Assembly: GCF_032854445.1 (NCBI RefSeq)
Contig: NC_088300.1
Location: forward strand, 17,267,191 to 17,331,190
Length of the DNA: 64,000 nucleotides
Origin: Liolophura sinensis
Taxonomy: Eukaryota > Mollusca > Polyplacophora > Chitonida > Chitonidae
Direction of reading: 5' to 3'
Each line of letters starts with the position of its first letter. The stretch's first letter is position 1. Under the pieces are notes generated by a model. It saw nothing but the letters and a program-made list of their open reading frames with translations. It did not search any database and was not told where the DNA came from. Shown one piece after another: positions 24,136 through 35,440 of this stretch. A program made the position numbers and the translations under genes.

Positions 24136-27100
24136 CTGCAAGTACAGAATGATTGATATCGCGCTTGTATTAGTCTGTTTAAAATTAATTCATCGATTTA
24201 TATCAAGAATTACAAACAAATAATCCCTGTTACATTTCTGTTTTCGTTTTTCAGTGGAAAACAGACATATCAGTTGTATACCTAATATAATTGTTGTGGC
24301 CGTTTGCACACTCTGTAGACGTCAAATGTAAAAGGTTGGTGATTTCAACCATCGGTACATTCGACCATCATGATATAAGTGAATAATTCTTGAATATGGG
24401 GTAACACAGCAATGAAATAAATAACAATAAACGTACATGTAAAACTATACATCCATTTGGTGTATGCTATTTTGCCTTTATTTGTTATTTATTTGATTGA
24501 TCATGTAAGGACACACTCAAAAAGAGTGATGTCGGTGAGGTTTATGAGCTGTCATTGTCTGAGGAGTTCACAAGGACCGCTGATAAAAAAGTAATTTGAA
24601 TTAAATTTAAAATTTAAATTTGATAATTTCTGTGCATATTGACAAAATATATGAGCATTACCAAATCAGAAATCGTGAAAAGACTAAATTAGCGTATAAA
24701 TTCCATATGACAACGAGCCTATATACATGATGATGTTGCCGTCCGTCAAGAAACATTTTCGTTATTGTAGGGAATACTCATAATGTGTACATTATAGTCA
24801 GGACAAAATTGCAGATGAGTGAGCCTTAATATGCTGTACAATCATCATATTTGATTACGCCTAATACACATTGAATTTTAGCGACGATTAGATGTAGGCT
24901 TACACATATATTAGAGCTCTGATATGTTTCCTTTCAGTGAAACATTAATACATGGGGATTCTATCAAACGGCTTTTACTTATTGGTAAACATGTAAGACT
25001 TCAACACAAAATAAAATGAGAAGATGCCTTCATTTTAACCTAACACCATGTGCTCACGCACTTTAGTTCTTTACGTTCCAAAACAAACGTTATTATCTTC
25101 TGTGCCACAACTGCATTGCAGCAAGCTAAACTTTGTTGGTGTGTAAAGCCCAGACTGAAATGATGATGTGGCATTCGGTGTAACAAAACAAATGTAGATT
25201 GTTGTAGAACGTGATCCTGACATGACGGTTCTCAATACATGAACTCGCGCGCAAATTTAAACTTTAAATTGACCTTGTGCAATTGGTGCTCTAAACAGTT
25301 CTGCATGTTGTGGGATAGAATATCAGCTATTGTCAGCTCGAGACACAACTGTGGAGCACGAGTTAACCATCACTTGTGGAGAGCTGGAATGACGTATAAG
25401 ACTCTCTCTTTGCCTACATGCCGGCCAGATAAAAAAATTTACTTCCGGGAATATCAATTCATAAAAGTCTTGATGTCTTTATTTCTGTTAAGGGAAACTA
25501 ACAAAACAAAAACAGCCATGTCCAACAAAGCATATATGTCGACCTGTTTTTTTTTTCGATCAAACTTTTTGTCGAACTTTACCGATATAGAATGAATGTT
25601 GTGTGATTAAACCATAAATGTTCGACTTCGTGACCTGACGATGTGACTTGATATTACTAGTTCGTGACTGGTGAGATTGACCTAGATGTAGAACTATATC
25701 TCAGGCAACTACAGTTAAAACAAACTCCTCGAGCCTTGTGACAGTAAACAATCTTCGTTTGAGAAGTGAAACAAATTGCTAAGTTTTACGGCCCGGATCA
25801 AATGCTATATAATAAGCATGCTGCAGTCTTATTCATACAAAGAAGGTAAAAACTTCTCGTAATTTTCACGGTTTACGCATCTCTGTCGCACAGTCTCAAA
25901 CAGTGCAGCTTGTACCGGATATAGCTTTCAAATACATATTTTATGTAAATGTATGCAATTTCATTTGACAGAGACTTTTCCAGCTCATTCGAATTATCAG
26001 TTCAAATCCACCACCTTCGTTTACATTAATAATCCTGGAGAAAATATTCATATTCATATCCCAGTTCATAACGTGAACAGATGTTATACTTCCCAAAATA
26101 TAGAACATCTCTAAAAATGTGCTCTTTGCTTAACTGATAAATCAAAATCAAAAGTTGTGATTACATTTCTTAGTGCTATTTTGGAGGTTAATTTCATAGA
26201 TTGAACAATGTAGAGGCCGTTACACTTCGGAGTGCATATTATGATATATTCCAAAGTACAAAGCACATGTAATGAAACCGTTTCAGTATTAAACACTCTT
26301 CGTCAATTAAGAAGTCACGAACGCAATACTGAGTTGTTTCTTAATTGTCATTATACTGGTCTTAGTATTTAAAAAAGATCATAATTCGTTTCATATATAG
26401 AAAGTTGAAAGAAAAAGAGTTAGCATATGTAAGCTGCTATTGGGTAATGGTTAATTAAAGAACTTTATGAATAAGAGAATCAAAAATTGTACAAACCTGG
26501 ACATTCGAGCTTTGACCGCATTACTCCGCTCTCTGAACAATCGATCAGCAGTGTAATTTGGGCTCTCGCTTGTTCACCAATGTCAGGCCCTTCTTGCACC
26601 ACTGGACAGCATAGATGTAATTTATAATCTAACAATTAGCACGAAAGAGCATGACATATAAACACGGTTTGCAAAGCAATGTCCCTGTCAGGATTAGCGC
26701 TGGTTAGCGATGTGTCAAGTTATACTATCAGCTGTTCAATCTGAGTAACAAGCAGACCGATAAGTGCCACCTTTTAGTGGATAACCTCTTGGTTTCCATG
26801 AATATCTACAAGGACGACAATACTATATCTTCTGTGCGCTAGGTCCCCAATCCCATCCGCTGATCGAATGTTGAATTTACTTATACTGGTGGTCATAAAA
26901 AGCCAGTGAGGGGCTTGGCCGTGACACAACCATCTGATAATATATACCACTGTATTATACAGGTGGAGTCAGCGACCGTATATATTACCGGTAAACCCTG
27001 CATAGTGGTCACCTGCAAATCGTACATGTCATCCCGTTACTTTTTACACAATCTCGTGTCTGATTTTACTTGACACGACTAAGAAAATTAGCGTCAAGAT

Positions 27101-27244
27101 TACATATTCCGTTACCTATCTTAGAATGGGTTTTCAGGGAGTGACTCTGACCCTATAAGTGCTTTTTTGTAGATATATTCATTTCAATGACCTAATTATA
27201 AAGGCTTTTTTAAATATCATGTTGTATATATGTTGTTCTCTTGA
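24136..27244. other. Upstream of gene C; no gene supported
   Basis: Should contain the 5'UTR exon of gene C, which I cannot place. A SINE family 1 tail remnant lies at about 24355-24425 and a short AAATTTAAATTT palindrome near 24603-24620. A 118-codon plus-strand frame at 25239-25595 has no recognisable domain. Confidence 0.4.
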
Positions 27245-27249
27245 GTTTA

Positions 27250-27570
27250 GGACCGCTTCGGTGGCCTAATAGTTAGAGTATCCGCCTCGACATAGGCAGG
27301 CCGCGGGATCAATTCCGAGTCGGGTCATACCAAAGGTTTTGAAAATGGTACTTTCTGCTCTCAGCACTCAGAGGTTAGAGCAAGGAAACGTGGCTGGTTG
27401 GCCTAGTGTCAATCTAATGCGACTAGGTGGTTTGTCTTCGGTATGATACTTTAGTTGCGGCAGGATTTTTGGGGCCCTGCTGCAAGAAGACACTGTATAT
27501 GTGCACACACCTAATGACTCCTCGTCGTCATGTGAATGTTAAGTATGACGTTAAACTCCAAGCATACATA
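27250..27570 (+). mobile_element. SINE family 2, best copy
   Basis: tRNA-like head CCGCTTCGGTGGCCTAATAG with A box, B-box-like GGGATCAATTCCGAG, body GGTCATACCAAAGGTTTTGA, tail CCTAATGACTCCTCGTCGTC and TGACGTTAAACTCCAAGCAT, ending in an (CATA)n run. Distinct from family 1 in head, core and tail. Confidence 0.85.
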
Positions 27571-27779
27571 CATACATACCCCTGAGTTTACATTTCCACA
27601 CCATATCAATTGCGTTTTATTGCATTTTGACAAAAGAGGCAGCAAACTCCCTAGTTGTATACGCTCCCATTTATTGGTTATTTTCATGAACAACGATTTT
27701 CAAATGGAGAAACACGTGCTGGAAAGGGGTTTGGTTTCAAACTAAGTTCAAAGTTATTTATTTATTTATATATTTATTT

Positions 27780-27835
27780 GTAGGCAGGCCGCGGGATCAA
27801 TTCCGAGTCGGGTCATACCAAAGATTTTGAAATTG
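27780..27835 (+). mobile_element. SINE family 2, short internal fragment
   Basis: AGGCAGGCCGCGGGATCAAT through ACCAAAGATTTTGAAA, almost identical to 27295-27350. Likely a local duplication of that copy. Confidence 0.75.
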
Positions 27836-28009
27836 CTGTTAACCCAATGCCCATTATTAATTTGTACGATGGGAATGTGTTCTGTTTTGGGTTGGAGGAA
27901 ACTAGAGTAAATCATCAGTATATTACGGACAAACTTTCCCACCACTGACATACAGATATACATAACATTTTGGCGGAGGACAATTGGTCATCACAGAACA
28001 TTAGATTTT

Positions 28010-28100
28010 ACTTATTTGATTTATTTGATTGATGTTTTACCCCGTACTCAAGAAAATTTCATTTATACGATTGTGGTAAGAGGAAACCGTCAAAGAGGAA
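28010..28100 (-). mobile_element. SINE family 1, tail fragment (reverse)
   Basis: TTTATTTGATTGATGTTTTA, CCCCGTACTCAAGAAAATTT, then divergent core. Confidence 0.65.
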
Positions 28101-29061
28101 AAGAAAAACTTTTGTGTGCTATTAGGTCAGTGGATCTCGACTTAGGTTATTTAGATTAGGTAGTTTACTCATTTGGTGATTTTACAGGTAACGTAAAGTG
28201 ACAGCAAGCTGTGGGGCAAGGTGGCGTCCTTTAGGACTACAGTATAGTATATGCATATCATAATCGTGACATTTCCACTTAGAATATGAAATACGTTTCT
28301 CATTAAAATGCTGAATCAGTAAATTTAAAGGAAAAAAAATTGGTAGTAATATTTTAAAGTGAATTATGTTAAGTCTACTTACAATTATGTTTGTAAATAA
28401 ATAGTATTGTTTCTCGCATTTATTCGTTGCCAGTGTTCATTTAGTATAATGCTTACACAAAAGAAACGACAACAAAAAATATAACCAAAGTTATTTCAGG
28501 AGCGGGGTCCATACAAAACTAAACGGGAATAGGCATTTTTTTTTTATTTCTTGCTTGGTAACTCAATAAAATCACCTTTTAATCCGGAATTCTTAAGAGG
28601 CCATAGGATATGCCATTTTAGAGAAACCGGAAACACGATGCGTCTTCATCCATACCCTACGCTCTTCAGTATTAGAGGCAAGAAACTCATGCGTACGGTC
28701 CAACTTATCATTAACCTGCCACGCCTTGTGGCCTCCCGGTTGAGACCTTGGGGGATATCGCCAGGACTAGACTATTGTACTACCACTTTCTCGTAGAAAA
28801 TGGCATTAAAAGTGTATCAAGATTGTCTCATAATCAGCTGATTTAACACTACTTCTACGTGGCAAAACGCTGAACTAGGAACGGGTGACGTCACATACTT
28901 CTACGTGGCAATAAGGTGAACTAGGAACTGGTGACGTCACAGCGGAAAAGGTGCCTTCTCAGGTGGTAGAAATATCTCGCCCTTGATTTGTTAACAATGA
29001 GATCATGGGGTTCGTTCGATTTTTGCTTACTTTTAAACTGCGATATCTTAGTTATCCTGCA
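28101..29061. other. Intergenic with a ~46-bp direct duplication
   Basis: At about 28850-28942 a segment (ACTTCTACGTGGCAA ... GTGACGTCAC) occurs twice in tandem. Nothing else recognised. Confidence 0.55.
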
Positions 29062-30083
29062 TTACAAAAATAAAAAGTGACGTTTGTTTTTTTTTAAAAC
29101 TAAATGAGATGCTTCAATGCATGCAAAAACTGCCCGACGCATAGAAAAAGTCAGTCGTCTAATGAGATGACGTGAGATTCGCTCCTGGAGAGCGAGAGCC
29201 AGTTCCTGTCGGATGGCTGCAAGGTGTGGCCGTTGTCTTGATGACCCATGATATCCCAAGGGTGTTCTGTCTGGGACATATTTGGGGAACGTGCAGCCCA
29301 CGGAAAGACGTTGACGTCGTTGGCGTCCAAAAAGTTCTGCACAACTCGAGCTGTGTGGAGTCTGGCGTTGTCATGCTGGTACAGGACACCAAGTGGCTGC
29401 TGTTGAGTGAATGGCGGGACGACAGGACGCAGAATTTCATCCACACAACGTTGAGCGATTAGATTCCCGTATATGATGACCAGTGGTGTCTGTTCCTGCC
29501 CACAAATCCCACCTCACATCATCACGCTGTCGCCACCAAACGGTACCACCTCCTGGACGCATGATGCAGCCTTTCGTTCGCCTCTTCGACGGTAAACTCG
29601 CTGTCTGGCATCGGCTCGGAACAGGCAGAAGCGGTTTTCATCCGTGAAAACAACACGTTGCCAATCACGTCGCTGCCAACGACATACAATTCGAGCCCAT
29701 CGCATCCTCCGGCGACGATGTTCGGCTGTCAACAACTGTCCTCTGAATGGTCGATAGGCCCTACTTCCGTGAGCCATAAATCTCCTGGACACGGTCTGCC
29801 GACTGACTTGGTGACCTAAGGCATTGATAGACGATGACGTCACCGTCAAGAAGCGGTTCCTTAGGTGTAAGGTGCGCAGGTACCCGTCTTCTTTGGGCGT
29901 AGTTACTCTAGGCCTGCCTGTTCTTGGCCTTTCTGATGTCTGCCCTGTCTGTCTGTAACGTGGCATCAAGTTTGACACAGTTACACAAGAGCAGCCAAAG
30001 GTCCTTGCAATGTGGGCATGGGTGGCTCCCATGGATACCATACCCAGGGACCTCTTGCGTTGTTCTGAAGTAAATCGAGGCAT
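29062..30083 (-). pseudogene. Tc1/mariner (IS630-type) transposase, decayed
   Basis: ATG at 30083 opens an N-terminal helix-turn-helix region (ARTFGCSCVTV-like recognition helix, GRPRV linker) and continues into the catalytic domain: first Asp in FTDENRF, second Asp in YQHDNARLHTA, Glu in SQTEHPWD, with 34 residues between the last two (DD34E). The frame is broken twice. TGA at 29516-29514 replaces the Trp that usually follows the Ser-Val-Met-Met/Val motif. A later frameshift near 29250 moves the C-terminal part (LALALQERISRHLIRRL ... SMRR) into another frame. All catalytic residues survive. I could not identify terminal inverted repeats. An inactive copy is near certain. Confidence 0.88.
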
Positions 30084-30329
30084 TACTTTTGTGGTTTCCA
30101 GCACACTGTGTGTAACGTTTTTATACACTTATTACATGTGCAGTTGCGGTAATCCACGGGTCACGTGATTTTTCAACTTACTTGTTCTCTCAAAACAAAT
30201 TCGTGTGGGCGTATATAACGCTTGTCGCACATGGGAATATGCTTCGTACAATGTTTTCCTGCAACAATTTGGTATTAATTTACTGAAAAGGCTGGTTCAG
30301 TTTAACTCACGGAGTTGTAAAGTTTCTTT

Positions 30330-30720
30330 TTGATGTCAGTTTGTTTTACTTGATTATTGTTTAACGCCATACTCAAGAATTTCACGAATACTGTGATGAT
30401 CAGTTTTATGGGCAGAGGAAACCATTGTACCTGGAGTAAACCACTGATTTGTNNNNNNNNNNNNNNNNNNNNNNNNNNNNNNNNNNNNNNNNNNNNNNNN
30501 NNNNNNNNNNNNNNNNNNNNNNNNNNNNNNNNNNNNNNNNNNNNNNNNNNNNNNNNNNNNNNNNNNNNNNNNNNNNNNNNNNNNNNNNNNNNNNNNNNNN
30601 NNNNNNNNNNNNNNNNNNNNNNNNNNNNNNNNNNNNNNNNNNNNNNNNNNNNGATTTGTGGCAAGTTACTGACAAACGCTCCCGCGTGCGTGTGACACCC
30701 ATGCATGTTCGCATTGATGG
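30330..30720 (+). mobile_element. MESC-like SINE fragment split by the gap
   Basis: TTTAACGCCATACTCAAGAA, TTTTATGGGCAGAGGAAACC and GGAGTAAACCACTGATTTGT precede the gap; GATTTGTGGCAAGTTACTGA follows. Related fragments occur near 2570, 3410, 8200, 22290-22460 and 34680, each with a TAAACCACCGA-like motif. Confidence 0.55.
30453..30652. other. 200-N assembly gap
   Basis: Exactly 200 Ns, a placeholder size. The 7 bases GATTTGT occur on both sides. Confidence 1.
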
Positions 30721-31954
30721 AAGATGGACGGCCCAACGAACTCCATCGACTACTTACTGTCATAAGCCACCACGAGAAATGAAAACAGGGAAATTTCCAA
30801 AGCCCGGGATTAAACTCGTATACCCGTACACCTCGTGTTCAGGAGTTGCCCACCCAACCCACAGTCGTGCAGAGATGCTCAGTTGACACAGTATTCCAGT
30901 GAGACAAATGTATGTAAAGTTCAGAAGATACCTTATCTGAGTACACAATACCATGAATTATCAATATCAGAGTTCTTAAAAAATACAGATGTGGATATTT
31001 ATATGATTTCAGTAAGCTTTACCCTTCTTTTCACTGCTTAATCTTGTAAAACGTCGGTGTTTCATATGCACATATGATTGTCAGGTAACCAAGAGAACAA
31101 ACTACTGGTAGTAACATATCTACGTAGTTTTCTTTACATGTTTAATACTTTACAATTTTCAGCCATTCGCCATGGTCAAAAATACAATATAAGTCAAGCA
31201 CGTCTTTTCCACAGCTCAGTGTTAATAAAGCTAAAGGAATTTCCTTTTTGTTTATTTTTAGACTGAACAAATCCGTCTCTTCAGAAAAGAGCCCGAATCT
31301 TTTTTCCCATGCTTATATTCAGGTAGTTGGCAGATAAAACGGGTTTAAATAACTTTAATAACATTTCATTAAAGGCATACCTCTGAAAAATTACAGCTTA
31401 TCTAACATCTCAATGGAACGACAAATGATTCGTTCATGGGCTCTCTCAAGACATATTACATGCTCATCTGCTCGATTGCAATGGAAACATTACCAGTGTG
31501 AAAGAAGAAGTCGTTAACTAATAAAGACGACGTTCACATGCACTGCAGCGTAACAAGGGGGATTGTTTACTCGGCTTGGGACAGGCTTGTGTAGACAGGA
31601 AATGCTGAGGATCACGCTCATTCTAGATGACTCGGCTGTCGAGTTTCGTTGTACATGGGGAGTTGTTCGTAGACATTTAACTGAAAAGCCCTTCGGCACA
31701 TCATGAAACACAAATAAAGCAAGAAATAATAAAACTAAGTCGATCTATATGGAGAGAAATCATACATGAGTACAAATGGCTTATGAAAAACTCACTATGT
31801 GTATATATGTATAAGCAACATTTGTTTAAGAAATGTTCAATAAATACCTTGTAGTCAAATATGTTTTGGACATGAAACAATTTTGTATAATAATGTTTTT
31901 TTAATGTTGCTCTCAACACGAATCTAGTAATTTGAGTCCCTTATCAGTCTTGAC
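30721..31954. other. Intergenic, nothing recognised
   Basis: AT-rich, no supported gene. Confidence 0.45.
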
Positions 31955-32085
31955 AGTGCATTCCATTATTAATACAAATCCTGGACACAAAGTAGTCCCC
32001 TAATGAGAAACAGTATTAATACATCATGGGCGCAAAGTAGTCCCTAATGAGACACTGTATTAATACTCCATGAACACAGTTATCT
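31955..32085 (+). repeat. ~55-bp tandem duplication
   Basis: CAAAGTAGTCCCCTAATGAG and TATTAATAC segments occur twice, with a partial third. Confidence 0.75.
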
Positions 32086-32425
32086 TCAAGGTAGGCCTAT
32101 GTAGCAGTCTTTTACACCAATCGATATACACCAATCGATATAATGGTTCTGTGTCCACATATCACCCGCTAGTTAAAGTCAGTGTATATATCAACGCACA
32201 GAGGCTCCGGCAAAGTCTATGGATGCTGAATGGTGGTCAATCAGCTATCTACATCACTGCAAACACAGCATTGTCCGTGATAGTTACTAAGAAATCCATT
32301 TCCCCATTCGCTCCGATCCGATCCGATCCACCTGCATGTCAATCATCCGCGTCTCCTGGTAGCAGGTACATCTATATGCCCCGCTTCACCGACCGATTCC
32401 CTTGCGTTCAGGTGGATTGCCAGCT

Positions 32426-34055
32426 TTACCTGCCGATGACTGGAGGCTCCTCACAGCAGCAGGCAAAAACCCGTCAAGGCACTGCCACACTCGTCCTTTG
32501 TTTTCTGGTTGATGAACCTATGAGCAGCGCTCTCACAGTCATTGAAGGGGATACAGCTGCAGGCCGGTGGGTCAGCGGTGTCGCCGGGAATATCGGATGG
32601 TGGATGTTTGGGTGGAAGGCTTGGATGATTGGCATCACGGTGGGCCGCGTCTGGTAGCACAGGCCTGGTGGCAGTATTAAGGAAATCACGCTCGCATTAT
32701 ATAAACTGTCTTAAACTAGACTTTTTCTAAGCCAAAATCATGACTACAATATCACTAAAGAAATGGAGAAACTTGTATGCAAGTATGGAAATCTCAATTT
32801 CGCCATTTAACCAACACTGGGAATCGGAAATCCTTAATTAATCCATGACGTTACGCAGTACATAATATTGTCACAACAATATTGAGAACCGGTATAATAG
32901 AACGGCTGACGCGTGACGTCATGATGTGACGTAAGTACGCAAGATAGTCACAAAGAGAACACAGAAATGACGATTCCGAAATAATTAATTAAGCCGACAA
33001 AGAGGTTTGTACGTGACATCAATGTGGTATTGACTTTTCGAGATGGAGATTTAGTTTATTGACGTCTGATTAAACACATTTTGTTTTGAACTTTTTTGGA
33101 CGAGGAAAGCAGAGAACGCCTGGACAATCATTAAGTACTAACTGGAGAAAATGAATCAGTTATTGCGCGTGCATTGTTAACATTTATAGAAGAAACCAAT
33201 GCGTTTTAATCATTGGGTGCTGTAAACATTATTTCGTTTAGTGATGGAAGCAGAAGAGTTTACTTGAAATTCATTTTACATCCGCATTGTAGTATCAGTG
33301 TCAAGCCTAGATTATTACTAAATCTATAACAATGACCTGAAGGGTACATTGATAACTAGGCTACGCTTTAATTACAGCAAATAAACAATCTTCAAATATT
33401 TATTATGGAAATGAATAAATATAGGGTAAAGCAAAACAAAGGATACGTTCGTAGAACGTATTTCTGATCTGGCCAATGGGTAGAGGATTGTTGGGCACGT
33501 TGTTCTGTAGGTTGTATATTCTTGGTCGCTGTATCTGTCCCGTGGAGCCTGGAGTGAGTGGGGGGAAACCATGAGCTCCCCCGTTCACAACCAACCCACC
33601 CAAAGAGAATCCTGGCAGTACTCCCACGGGCGGAGTGGTTGTCCCCCCTTTGCTCTCCGCCGGAGCACCTGCCGCCAGAGATCCATCGATGACAGCACCC
33701 CCTTCCGGCTGGGCCGGGAAGCCGAGGTTTGCGGGTGGCTGGCCTTCTGTTTCTGTTGTGGGCGGGGTGTTTGGTAAGAACACGTGCAGGGGTGGGGCAT
33801 ACCGAGGCTGTGGCGGACGCAGTTGGCTCAGGTACATCTGTATGAGGGCGAGTATAGAGCTATGAGGGTTGTGAGAGTTATGAGTGTTGTGCTGCCCAAG
33901 GTACGGATTGTAGTGAGGCGACGGAGTAGGCACTGGAGGTGGCGTGGGTGGTGGCTCATGGAACTGTCCCTGTGGTGGAAACGGTGGATAGAAAATGGCT
34001 GCATCTGAGACGATGGTCATAATGCCACCCAGTACCAACCACGCCTTCATGTTTC
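32426..34055 (-). CDS. Cysteine-tail secreted protein gene B (U12-type intron; cysteine exon apparently frameshifted)
   Basis: Family not recognised; paralogue of genes A and C. Exon 1 opens at 34055 after acceptor TTTCTAG, with ATG at 34050 (MKAWLVLGGIMTIVSDAA signal peptide). A Pro/His/Gly-rich disordered region of about 180 residues follows, ending Phe-Tyr-Glu at 33447. Donor GTATCCTTT is identical to gene C over 16 bp. Branch TTCCTTAAT (32684-32676) is 11 nt before acceptor CACCAG, so exon 2 would start at 32664 with Leu-Cys-Tyr-Gln, matching the conserved Cys. That frame does not reach the cysteine motif: the C-x-C-x5-C-x15-C block (ACSC ... DCESAA ... DEC) lies one frame over, and the final CCC lies back in the first frame after a TTTTT run, ending at TAA 32426. 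An alternative acceptor (GCTACCAG, exon from 32650) enters the middle frame directly and stops at 32451. Pseudogene, indel errors or alternative splicing are all possible. Confidence 0.6.
32665..33446 (-). other. U12-type intron of gene B
   Basis: Donor GTATCCTTT at 33446-33438; branch TTCCTTAAT at 32684-32676; acceptor CACCAG at 11 nt, with a second possible acceptor 14 nt further on. 782 nt, phase 1. Confidence 0.8.
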
Positions 34056-35440
34056 CTAGAAATACAGAAATGGGATAGGATAACAAATAGGTTGCTCAGA
34101 GTTGCATATAGAGCATAGATGGTAGGGTACAATACGGTACTTAGATTTGTATCTTACACTTGCACCAGTAGTGGGTCCGTGTTATAACATGTCAGTGCAA
34201 AGTTTTCGGTCTAACACTGATTGTGTAAAATGTAAAACTTATCAGCGGAAGTGCAGATTTCTAACCAGTCTAAAGAACAAAAAGTTCACTGGTTGCAGAA
34301 CACAGTCAGTCTGTCTAGAGTTTCATGTATACGACATGTTTGTGGGTGGCATAAATCCGCCATAATCAGGAGAAAAGAATCGCCCTTCACCGGATACCTG
34401 AGAGAATTCCTGATTTGAAGCCGCAGGAACCGGCACGCGACCTTAATGATCAATCAGTCCATCGTTATCAAGTGATTAATCAACTTCAATCACTAAGATG
34501 CACGAGATGCTGGTTCAATCAAGGCCACGGACATTTTGTGGTCCCTCTGTGGCAACATACTATCGGCGACGCTCCTTTGGCCGTTTCAGCAGTACCGGGG
34601 TATAAAACGTTTTCGGATGATCACTTGTCTCCAATCCATATATCGTGTGTGTATATCTACACGTCACAGGTGGAAAAGTTTGTCACTAACTTGCCAAATG
34701 TCGGTGGTTTACTCTCCAGTTTCGCCCACCAATGAAATTGTCCGCCATCGTATAAGTGAAAATTCTTGAGTACAGCGCGTTAAAAATCTATTAAGTAAAT
34801 AAGTAAGCCCAATGCGACGAGAGCGCGGTGTTATTTGAATGAGCCCGTGAGGTCACATGCAATGCGTACATCAGATTTGGTATGTAGCAAGAATACAACA
34901 AAATCGTTTTTTGGCTTTTATAGTCCGGCAAGAGTATTTAGTACGCTTGACTTGGTACAGTTAACACCACGTCAGGACTGTTTAATATTTGACGATTGTT
35001 AATTCAGTTTCAATTACAAGAGGCTATCATCCCATAATAGTTTAATTAAATTGTCTTCAAACGTCTGTGTTACCCGCAGGACTAAATAGCAGCCCTCCCA
35101 GCAATGAAATGCCTTTGGGGCGAGTGTGCTTTGAAGCTGTCAAAAGCCTCATTTTTGTGGCAACTGGGATAGGACTGATTGTTTTGTGCTAGTATAACAG
35201 GTTTTGATGTGGTAGCTGCCATACAACTGAACACTGTTTCCTTTCTTGTTTTTTTTTTTTTTTTTTTTTTTTTTCACTTGAAATCCCGGGAGCTTATAAA
35301 CGACCAAAAGCACAAATCAAGCTGTCTTTGCACAGACGTACATAGTTTTGGTATGAACGAGACGCTTTGTAATTCTGTCTCAGCATTTAACTGCTGTCAA
35401 TAGGCACATTAAAATCTGAGCATTATGCTTTGTCAGCTTT
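34056..35440. other. Upstream of gene B
   Basis: A SINE tail remnant (CATCGTATAAGTGAAAATTC) at about 34735-34806 and a T-run at 35250-35274. No exon or promoter of gene B can be placed. Confidence 0.4.

Noticed and set aside
25239-25595. 118-codon plus-strand frame
   Set aside because: No recognisable domain, no splice partners, AT-rich sequence; not distinguishable from chance.
32070-32657. 195-codon plus-strand frame antisense to gene B
   Set aside because: Overlaps the conserved cysteine exon on the other strand; no domain and no splice support.
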